From: Actinomycetes bacterium | Lineage (GTDB): Bacteria; Actinomycetota; Acidimicrobiia; Acidimicrobiales; RAAP-2 | DNA: 5,215 bases | NCBI GenBank assembly: GCA_025352305.1 | Contig: JANXTQ010000147.1 | Location: forward strand, 1-5,215 | Reading direction: 5' to 3' | Shown: positions 1 through 4,340 of the stretch, piece by piece | Layout: every line of letters starts with the position of its first letter | How positions within the stretch are numbered: the first letter of the stretch is position 1 | The notes under the pieces: generated by a model | Database searches by the model: none | Seen by the model: only the letters and a program-made list of their open reading frames with translations | What the model was told of the DNA's origin: nothing | Made by a program: the position numbers and the translations under genes

Positions 1-718
1 ACACCGAATGAGACATCGCTCCCGTTCCGGTACTGACGTTGGTGTACTTCGATGCCCATCGTGACGTTTGGCTGTTGGCGTACGTGGTGCCATTGGATTG
101 ACGAAGCGTTATTGCGCGCACCTGATTAAGAGGTACCGGCAAATTCGCCCACCAACTGGTACCGGTGGTACTCGTGGCGAAGTTGCCAAGTGATATTCGA
201 GCTCCCCGCTTCGTTATCAGTGAACAGTTGACCTGTTCGGACGTGGTATCGCCACTGAGCGCCACCACCATCCAGCCGTGCGCACCCGTCGAGGCGTAGA
301 CCGATCCCACGGTCTTGGCGCCCGAGTAGAACTGACCCTCTAAAACGTGCACGGCAGTGGGTGCAGGCGCCGACCGTGATGCACCGAGCGCCCAACCTCC
401 CGCGATGAGAAGAACGGCCGCGGCCGCTACCGCCATGATTCGCGGTGTTCGCCGACGCATGCTCGGGACCCGGCGAAGGCGTTCAGCCTCGATACGACTG
501 AGGACGGCCGTTTCAAATCCGAGCGGCGGCTCCAGCTCCTCGGTAGCTTCACTAATTGAATCGATGGTACGAACGTATGAGTCCAGTTCTTCACTGCACT
601 GCGCGCACTGCTCGAGGTGCGTGAGAACCTGCACGCGTTGGCGCCCATCGAGTACTCCGAGCGCGTGCTCCGCTAATAGTTCATTGACATCGCTGTGGCT
701 ATGCAGTTCAATAGTCAT
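1..718 (-). CDS. Membrane anti-sigma factor, RskA/ZAS-like, 3' end missing
   Basis: This is an anti-sigma factor that would hold the sigma factor encoded just upstream at the inner face of the membrane. I translated 239 codons from the ATG at 718; there is no stop before the left edge, so the C-terminus is missing. Visible parts: a cytoplasmic N-terminal domain with a zinc-type motif H34-x3-C38-x2-C41 (earlier His residues at 6, 8 and 18 could be a fourth ligand); a linker with the PPLGFETAVLSRI segment (64-76) common in this family; a basic stretch (R80-R93); one membrane helix at about 94-113; and an outer domain from about 120 rich in small, Trp and Thr residues. Mycobacterial RskA itself lacks the zinc motif, so this is a ZAS-type N-terminus on an RskA-like body. 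Release would be expected by regulated proteolysis (family knowledge). The start overlaps the sigma stop as ATGA and has an AAGGAG ribosome site 7 nt upstream. Family assignment is fairly sure; the signal sensed is unknown. Confidence 0.88.
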   Translation of the reverse strand, partial: MTIELHSHSDVNELLAEHALGVLDGRQRVQVLTHLEQCAQCSEELDSYVRTIDSISEATEELEPPLGFETAVLSRIEAERLRRVPSMRRRTPRIMAVAAAAVLLIAGGWALGASRSAPAPTAVHVLEGQFYSGAKTVGSVYASTGAHGWMVVALSGDTTSEQVNCSLITKRGARISLGNFATSTTGTSWWANLPVPLNQVRAITLRQSNGTTYANSQTSRWASKYTNVSTGTGAMSHSV

Positions 719-1332
719 GGCCGTTCTCCTTCTGGCTCAAGTTGGTCGCGCAGGCGCTTGAGGCCGTTTCTAATTCGTGTCTTTGACGTACCGAGGGGGA
801 TATTTTCGATCTCGGCAACTTCGAGGGCGGTTCGCCCGTGCAGCGAGGAGAGTACGACCGCCCGACGCTGCTCGTCAGGCAAGGTTCGAAGTGCCGCCAG
901 TGTGGCCGCTCGCCGGTCGCCGTGCTCCACTCGCTCTTCGAGGGTTGAGTCCGACGCCACGCTCGCGTGGTCCACGAAAACCGACGGATCCGTGGCGATA
1001 GTGCGCTGCTTGCGCAGAGCGTCAATCGCGAGGTTGCGCGTAATCGTGAGTACCCATCGTTCGACCGATCCTCTTCGCGTATCGAAGATGGACGCGTGTC
1101 GCCAGGCGCGCACCATGGCTTCTTGGGCCACGTCTTCAGCCACGGTGCGGTCGTGGACGACGGTCGCGGCGAGGCCGTAGGCGCGTCGCTGGTAGCGCCG
1201 CACGAACATGACTGTGGCCTCCTGGTCATCGGCAGCCATCGCCGCAACGAGAGCCTCGTCAGTGGGAGCGGAGGAACTGTCCAAACGGGTGAGGCGAAAG
1301 CTATGCGTTCGAGCGCGCGCGGGAAGACTCAT
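715..1332 (-). CDS. ECF RNA polymerase sigma factor (SigK-like layout)
   Basis: A 205-residue extracytoplasmic-function sigma factor that directs RNA polymerase to a specific promoter set. Region 2 spans about 39-110: RRYQRRAYGLA, then the AEDVAQEAMVRAW core (65-77) that contacts the polymerase clamp, then RWVLTITRNLAIDALRK (92-108), the -10 reading segment. A variable linker (about 111-140) follows, then region 4 at about 147-198 with LPDEQRRAVVLSSLHGRT and the -35 reading helix IPLGTSKTRIRNGLKRLRD (178-196). Length is usual for the class, and no C-terminal extra domain is present. The ATG at 1332 is the only upstream start that keeps all of region 1.2/2 (DEALVAAMAADDQEAT); an in-frame TAA lies about 25 bases before it. 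No good SD precedes it, so a TTG at codon 17 (1284) or coupling to a small upstream ORF is possible. Its stop overlaps the anti-sigma ATG. The pairing suggests a SigK/RskA-like system, but the exact ECF subgroup cannot be set by eye. Confidence 0.95.
   Translation of the reverse strand: MSLPARARTHSFRLTRLDSSSAPTDEALVAAMAADDQEATVMFVRRYQRRAYGLAATVVHDRTVAEDVAQEAMVRAWRHASIFDTRRGSVERWVLTITRNLAIDALRKQRTIATDPSVFVDHASVASDSTLEERVEHGDRRAATLAALRTLPDEQRRAVVLSSLHGRTALEVAEIENIPLGTSKTRIRNGLKRLRDQLEPEGERP
726..731 (-). promoter_or_regulatory. Ribosome binding site of the anti-sigma gene
   Basis: On the minus strand this reads AAGGAG, 7 nt before the ATG at 718. It lies inside the last codons of the sigma gene and fixes the anti-sigma start. 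With the ATGA overlap it suggests coupled translation and near-equal amounts of the two partners. Confidence 0.75.
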
Positions 1333-1412
1333 CGTGCACCGTGGGAAAACACCCGGTTAGTGAGCGATGTAACTGTCACGAAGCTCTCCGTCATTTGATG
1401 ATGCGCCGACAA
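1329..1412 (-). CDS. Possible 27-codon leader ORF upstream of the sigma gene
   Basis: A short frame starts at TTG 1412 (or ATG 1394) and ends with a TGA that overlaps the sigma ATG as ATGA. It would encode MSAHHQMTESFVTVTSLTNR plus seven more residues. AAGG lies 5 nt before the TTG. The reason to list it is that the sigma gene lacks its own SD, while the other coupled pairs in the window use the same ATGA junction. Against it: any ATGA gives such a junction, and an open frame this short is expected by chance. No peptide family is recognised. Treat it as a hypothesis. Confidence 0.22.
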   Translation of the reverse strand: MSAHHQMTESFVTVTSLTNRVFSHGAR

Positions 1413-1473
1413 TGGACCTTACGCACGAGTGAGCCAAAGGGATTGTTGCCGCGCGGTCGCTGAGGGGGCGCCA

Positions 1474-1503
1474 TTGGAATACCGAGCGAGGGAGGGCTAA
1501 AGT
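1474..1503 (+). promoter_or_regulatory. Candidate sigma-70-type promoter for the BVMO leader
   Basis: TTGGAA (1474-1479) resembles a -35 box in 4 of 6 positions, and TAAAGT (1498-1503) resembles a -10 box in 4 of 6, with an 18-nt spacer. Transcription would begin near 1510, giving a leader of about 230 nt that carries the 1522-1592 stem. No -10 match is perfect and actinobacterial promoters vary, so this is a moderate guess. Confidence 0.33.
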
Positions 1504-1522
1504 GTGGTTTCGGAGACCACGC
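1502..1522 (+). promoter_or_regulatory. Inverted repeat at the candidate -10 box
   Basis: GTGGT (1504-1508) and ACCAC (1516-1520) are perfect complements 7 nt apart. Counted as RNA, pairing extends to 9 pairs (1502-1510 with 1514-1522, two of them G-U) around a CGG loop. It abuts the candidate -10 box, where a repressor operator would sit. No T-run follows on the plus strand, so a terminator is unlikely. The regulator is unknown. Confidence 0.35.
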
Positions 1523-1592
1523 CTGATCGGCGAATCGACCCTGTGGGCGATGTGGCGGAGGAGTCGCTGACCTCAGCGATTCGTCGATCGGG
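1522..1592 (+). promoter_or_regulatory. Candidate structured 5' leader RNA, 16-bp stem
   Basis: Bases 1522-1537 pair with 1577-1592 over 16 uninterrupted positions: 14 Watson-Crick and 2 G-U (1524/1590 and 1530/1584). The loop of 39 nt can form a small CCC/GGG hairpin (1539-1547). The G-U pairs would be A-C mismatches in a minus-strand RNA, so the stem is continuous only in the direction of the BVMO gene. The start codon lies about 150 nt downstream. It matches no riboswitch class I can recognise. It could be a regulatory leader, a small RNA, or a DNA-level cruciform or operator. Confidence 0.4.
1561..1582. promoter_or_regulatory. 22-bp near-palindrome, candidate operator or alternative hairpin
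   Basis: TCGCTGA (1564-1570) and TCAGCGA (1573-1579) are perfect inverted copies around a central CC. Past one mismatch at 1563/1580 (G-U in RNA) the symmetry continues through 1561-1562 and 1581-1582. The size and near-zero spacer fit a homodimeric repressor site such as those bound by TetR or GntR proteins (general knowledge; no such gene is in the window). Its right arm is also the right arm of the 1522-1592 stem, so as RNA the two folds exclude each other. Confidence 0.45.
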
Positions 1593-1732
1593 GTGTTCCG
1601 AAGGGTAACGAGCCATTGGATAGGTTCACTCAAACACGTAAGGCCATCGTGAGGTGTGCTCGTAGGTTGGCTGCGGCGCAACTGGCTTCGGCGCGAGACA
1701 ATCGCCGCTTCGCCTGACCCTACGCACATCGT

Positions 1733-1738
1733 GGTGGG
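1733..1738 (+). promoter_or_regulatory. Ribosome binding site that decides the BVMO TTG start
   Basis: GGTGGG ends 5 nt before the TTG at 1744. The in-frame ATG codons at 1768 and 1780 have no purine-rich site upstream, which favours the TTG. The match to the SD consensus is only fair. Confidence 0.5.
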
Positions 1739-1743
1739 CCAGT

Positions 1744-3588
1744 TTGTTTGATCGTCAGTACTTCTCTATGCTCCGTTCGATGACTCACCGTCTCGACGCG
1801 CTTCACGGAGTTGACACCGACGCCTTACGCGCAAAGTACGCCCTCGAGCGAGACAAACGCCTGCGTTCTGACGGCAACGAGCAGTACGTTGAAGTGTCGG
1901 GCGACCTCTCGACATTCGAAGTCGACCACTACGCCGCGCAAACAATCGAACGTGACGCACTGAACGACAAAGTCGATGCGGTAGTCGTGGGCGGGGGTTT
2001 TGGCGGGATTATGGCGGCGGCTCGCCTGCGCCAAGCGGGTCTGCGCGATGTGCGCATCATCGAAAAGGGATCCCGTCTTGGTGGCACGTGGTACTGGAAT
2101 CAGTACCCCGGAGCTCAGTGTGACATTGAAAGTTACGTCTATCTGCCCCTGCTCGAAGAGGTGGGCATCCTGCCGAGTGAGCGCTACGCGCGTGCTCCGG
2201 AGATATTGGAATACGCCCAGGCAATGGCTAGTCATTTTCGCGTCGCCGAGAGTGCCCTCACTCAAACGGTGGTCACTGAAGTGACCTGGAACGAGAGTGA
2301 CGAGTACTGGACTGTTCGAACAAACCGCGACGACTCGTTGCGTGCTCGATTCGTTGTGATGTGCACGGGACCGCTGCACCGTCCGAAGCTTCCGGGTGTA
2401 AAAGGCATCGAGGGCTTTGCTGGCCACAGTTTTCACACCAGTCGATGGGACTACGACTACACCGGGGGAAATTCGCTCGGTGGACTGAGCGGCCTCGAAG
2501 GAAAAAAGGTTGCGATCATCGGAACGGGCGCCACCGCCATTCAGATAGTTCCTCACGTCGCTGCGAGCGCCGAGCACCTCTACGTGTTTCAACGCACCCC
2601 GTCGTCAGTCGACTTGAGAAACAATGCGCCGACGAACCGTGAGTGGGCGCGATCACTGCAACCGGGATGGCAGCGGGAGCGAATTCAGAACTTCAACGCT
2701 CATATTTCGGGCCAACCCGGACCGGTCAATCTCGTTAATGACGGGTGGACGGACCTCATGGACAAAGTCATTGCCATATTTAGAGATGATCCGAAAACTG
2801 CCGAAGGCAAGTCTCTCGAGCAAATTGTTGAGTTGGCCAATCTCGTCAAGATGCAAGAGATCCGCCACCGTGTCGACAACACCGTCTTAAACCCCAGCGT
2901 TGCTGAGTCGCTGAAGCCCTACTACGGACTGTTTTGCAAACGTCCGACATTTAATGATGAGTATCTCGACACCTTCAATCGCGCAAACGTGACCCTGGTT
3001 GATACGGACGGACAAGGAGTGGACCGAATCAGCGAAGGTGCAGTCGTCGCTCAGGGAGTCTCTTACGACGTGGATTGCATTATCTACGCCACCGGTTTTG
3101 AAGTCGGAACGACCTACGAACGCCGCAGCGGTTTTGACGTCATTGGCCGCGATGCGCAGTCGCTCGGTGCAAAGTGGGACGAGGTGGGTATACGTACGTT
3201 GCACGGCATGCACTCACACCAATTTCCGAACTTGTTTGTTATCAGTCAGTTCCAGGGCGGCTGGACCGCTAACTACACCCAGCTACTCGAAGAGGCTGCC
3301 AATCACGTCGGATTCATCGTGAAACACATGCTGAGTAGCGGGCATTCGATTATCGAGGCCGATCGCAATGCCGAGCACGAGTGGGCCGAATTAATTGCCG
3401 CTAACGCCGTGAACGGTACGGGAGGCATCGGAGGCACGAACTGCACTCCGGGTTACTACAACAACGAAGGGCGCCCGCTCGACGGGCCGGCATACGGAGC
3501 ACCGTACGGTTTCGGATCGATCGCATTTTTTGCCCTGATGCAGCAGTGGCGTCAGTCCGGCGAATTCGACGGAGTCACATTTCGTTAA
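1744..3588 (+). CDS. Type I Baeyer-Villiger flavin monooxygenase (FAD, NADPH)
   Basis: This 614-residue cytoplasmic enzyme should use FAD, NADPH and O2 to turn a ketone into an ester or lactone; sulfoxidation is a common side activity of the family. Domains in order: a helical N-terminal extension (about 15-75); FAD Rossmann GGGFGG (83-88); GGTWYWNQYPGAQCD (113-127), whose Cys126-Asp127 match Cys65-Asp66 of phenylacetone monooxygenase (PAMO); the BVMO fingerprint F225-x-G-x3-H231-x3-W235-D236; NADPH Rossmann GTGATA (260-265); R284 in FQRTP, matching the 2'-phosphate-binding Arg; and K399-R400 in CKRPTFND, matching PAMO K336-R337, where the Arg stabilises the peroxyflavin. ATGFE (449-453) closes the core. 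Nothing essential is missing. The N-terminal extension of roughly 60 extra residues over PAMO recalls the larger BVMOs such as cyclopentadecanone monooxygenase; substrate cannot be read off. The start is TTG with GGTGGG before it; ATG at 1780 is the main alternative. No pathway partner gene is adjacent, and the gene stands alone divergent from the sigma operon. Related N-hydroxylating monooxygenases lack this exact fingerprint. Confidence 0.95.
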   Translation: MFDRQYFSMLRSMTHRLDALHGVDTDALRAKYALERDKRLRSDGNEQYVEVSGDLSTFEVDHYAAQTIERDALNDKVDAVVVGGGFGGIMAAARLRQAGLRDVRIIEKGSRLGGTWYWNQYPGAQCDIESYVYLPLLEEVGILPSERYARAPEILEYAQAMASHFRVAESALTQTVVTEVTWNESDEYWTVRTNRDDSLRARFVVMCTGPLHRPKLPGVKGIEGFAGHSFHTSRWDYDYTGGNSLGGLSGLEGKKVAIIGTGATAIQIVPHVAASAEHLYVFQRTPSSVDLRNNAPTNREWARSLQPGWQRERIQNFNAHISGQPGPVNLVNDGWTDLMDKVIAIFRDDPKTAEGKSLEQIVELANLVKMQEIRHRVDNTVLNPSVAESLKPYYGLFCKRPTFNDEYLDTFNRANVTLVDTDGQGVDRISEGAVVAQGVSYDVDCIIYATGFEVGTTYERRSGFDVIGRDAQSLGAKWDEVGIRTLHGMHSHQFPNLFVISQFQGGWTANYTQLLEEAANHVGFIVKHMLSSGHSIIEADRNAEHEWAELIAANAVNGTGGIGGTNCTPGYYNNEGRPLDGPAYGAPYGFGSIAFFALMQQWRQSGEFDGVTFR

Positions 3589-3627
3589 GAGTCACTGAGG
3601 AATGGTGAATTTCTTATCTCCAAGAGC

Positions 3628-3657
3628 CTGAATCCATCACGAGGGCTGTGTTAAAAC
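3628..3657 (+). promoter_or_regulatory. Candidate extended -10 promoter for the membrane-protein pair
   Basis: TGT followed by TAAAAC (3649-3657) fits an extended -10 element (TGnTAnAAn). CTGAAT (3628-3633) is a weak -35 at 18 nt. Transcription would begin near 3664, leaving a leader of about 23 nt that ends with the SD, a normal arrangement. It suggests the pair is transcribed separately from the BVMO gene. Confidence 0.36.
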
Positions 3658-3667
3658 GGTTCAGCCC
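3643..3667 (+). promoter_or_regulatory. Inverted repeat GGGCTG/CAGCCC around the candidate -10
   Basis: GGGCTG (3643-3648) and CAGCCC (3662-3667) are perfect complements 13 nt apart, and the candidate -10 box lies in the loop. It could be an operator for the downstream pair, or a hairpin ending BVMO transcription. No T-run follows, so it is not a standard intrinsic terminator. Confidence 0.35.
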
Positions 3668-3674
3668 GTCGGGC
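3664..3674. repeat. 11-bp palindrome GCCCGTCGGGC
   Basis: GCCCG and CGGGC flank a single T. The left arm is shared with the right arm of the 3643-3667 repeat, so only one hairpin can form at a time. It sits at the predicted 5' end of the transcript, directly before the SD. Role unknown; short GC palindromes can arise by chance. Confidence 0.3.
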
Positions 3675-3676
3675 AC

Positions 3677-3682
3677 GGAGGA
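3677..3682 (+). promoter_or_regulatory. Strong ribosome binding site that decides a TTG start
   Basis: GGAGGA ends 4 nt before the TTG at 3687 (5 nt if GGAGG is taken as the core). The next in-frame start, ATG 3705, has no SD. This makes the TTG the likely start. Confidence 0.8.
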
Positions 3683-3686
3683 ATAG

Positions 3687-4340
3687 TTGAGTACGTCAGC
3701 GAACATGCCCGAATTAACTGAGTTGCCCGCGGACTCACTCGTGCGACTCGTACTACCCCCGCAACCCCCTCGTCAGAGCCGTTTGTCCTTTCTGCTGCGA
3801 GCACCGTTGGCAGTTCCCTTCGCGATTGCACTGTTGATTTTTGCGGCGGTCACCCAGATCGCCGTGCTGTTCGCCTGGTTCGCTGCGTTGGCGACCGGCA
3901 AAGTACCGCAGGCGCTCAGAAAATTCATTCTGTCATTCGTGAATTTCGATACGCGCTTCGAAGCGTTCTTGTTCTTTCTCGTGCGGCGACCACCGTTACG
4001 TCGAACATCAACAACGAACGTTCCCATCACGGTCAGCGCGAACGAAGTGCCCCTTAGTCGAATTGCGGTTCTATTTCGTCCAGTTCTCGTGCTGCCGGCG
4101 ATGATCGTGTTGAGCGTTTTTGGCACCGGCATGGTCGTTATCTGGGCAGTGATGCTGATCTGGGGTCTGTTGACGAAGAGTATTCCTACCCCGCTTAGTG
4201 AACTGACGGCACTCTTCGTTCGATTCCGGGCGCGAACGTTGGCCTATCAAATGCTCCTCAGCCCCAATCAACCCTTCGCTGGCCTTTATGGCGACACTGG
4301 CGCGGAAGAGGAAAATGCTTCCAACGAAGGTTCTTCATGA
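3687..4340 (+). CDS. DUF4389-type integral membrane protein, internally duplicated
   Basis: A 217-residue membrane protein resembling DUF4389, an uncharacterised bacterial family; no reaction can be assigned. A cytoplasmic-type N-terminus (1-33, Pro-rich, basic near R29-R38) leads to a long hydrophobic block (about 41-70) with FAWFAALATGKVPQ (62-75), the 'aWf..L.TG..P' pattern of the family. A second block at about 132-163 ends in WGLLTKSIPTPL (159-170). After each block comes a matching amphipathic segment: FVNFDTRFEAFLFFLV (84-99) and FVRFRARTLAYQMLL (177-191), the latter followed by QPF as in DUF4389. So residues of about 34-102 and 126-197 are two copies of one unit. The tail (204-217) is acidic and polar. 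The TTG start has a strong GGAGGA site. The stop overlaps the next ATG as ATGA, indicating coupled expression and probably joint function. Membrane nature is sure; the DUF4389 assignment is from memory of the family pattern. Confidence 0.85.
   Translation: MSTSANMPELTELPADSLVRLVLPPQPPRQSRLSFLLRAPLAVPFAIALLIFAAVTQIAVLFAWFAALATGKVPQALRKFILSFVNFDTRFEAFLFFLVRRPPLRRTSTTNVPITVSANEVPLSRIAVLFRPVLVLPAMIVLSVFGTGMVVIWAVMLIWGLLTKSIPTPLSELTALFVRFRARTLAYQMLLSPNQPFAGLYGDTGAEEENASNEGSS
4326..4330 (+). promoter_or_regulatory. Ribosome binding site of the 4337 gene
   Basis: GAAGG lies 6 nt before the ATG at 4337, inside the end of the DUF4389-type gene. It supports the ATGA overlap start and coupled translation. 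Confidence 0.6.

Larger units (their letters stand above)
1333..1743. other. Divergent intergenic region, 411 bp, with dense inverted repeats
   Basis: This region lies between the sigma gene (leaving to the left) and the BVMO gene (leaving to the right), so it should hold promoters for both. I see no convincing full-size gene here. It contains a candidate plus-strand promoter (1474-1503), a GTGGT/ACCAC repeat (1502-1522), a 16-bp long-range stem (1522-1592), a near-palindrome (1561-1582), and smaller complementary segments nearer the BVMO start: CGTAGG 1661-1666 with CCTACG 1719-1724, enclosing CGGCG 1689-1693 with CGCCG 1703-1707. The 9-mer GCCATTGGA occurs at 1470 and again at 1612. I found no convincing minus-strand sigma promoter. 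Confidence 0.7.

Noticed and set aside
357..761. Plus-strand frame opposite the anti-sigma gene
   Set aside because: The minus-strand frame carries the zinc motif, linker, membrane helix and coupled start; this one has only Arg/Ser runs.
695..1398. Several plus-strand open frames opposite the sigma gene
   Set aside because: The minus-strand frame has clear sigma region 2 and region 4 motifs; the opposite frames are low-complexity Arg/Ser-rich shadows.
1502..1522. Hairpin as an intrinsic terminator
   Set aside because: No T-run follows on the plus strand, and no convergent gene ends here on the minus strand.
1470..1620. GCCATTGGA repeated at 1470 and 1612, with a third copy near 89
   Set aside because: The third copy is inside anti-sigma coding sequence and the flanks differ, so this may be chance; only the 1470 copy gives a usable -35 box.
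1391..1729. Minus-strand open frame of 112 codons across the intergenic region
   Set aside because: Pro/Ser/Arg-rich with no domain pattern or fold signal. It would cover the candidate promoter and the inverted repeats, and would leave the two divergent genes without control regions. A chance frame is more likely.
1333..1743. Known riboswitch, tRNA or CRISPR-like content
   Set aside because: I saw no conserved core of a riboswitch class known to me, no cloverleaf and no regularly spaced repeats.
1825..2592. Minus-strand 255-codon frame opposite the BVMO
   Set aside because: It lies wholly within the BVMO gene, which has all family motifs; it shows no recognisable domain.
3643..3667. Hairpin as an intrinsic terminator of the BVMO gene
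   Set aside because: The loop is long (13 nt) and no T-run follows; a regulatory repeat fits better, although factor-dependent termination is not excluded.
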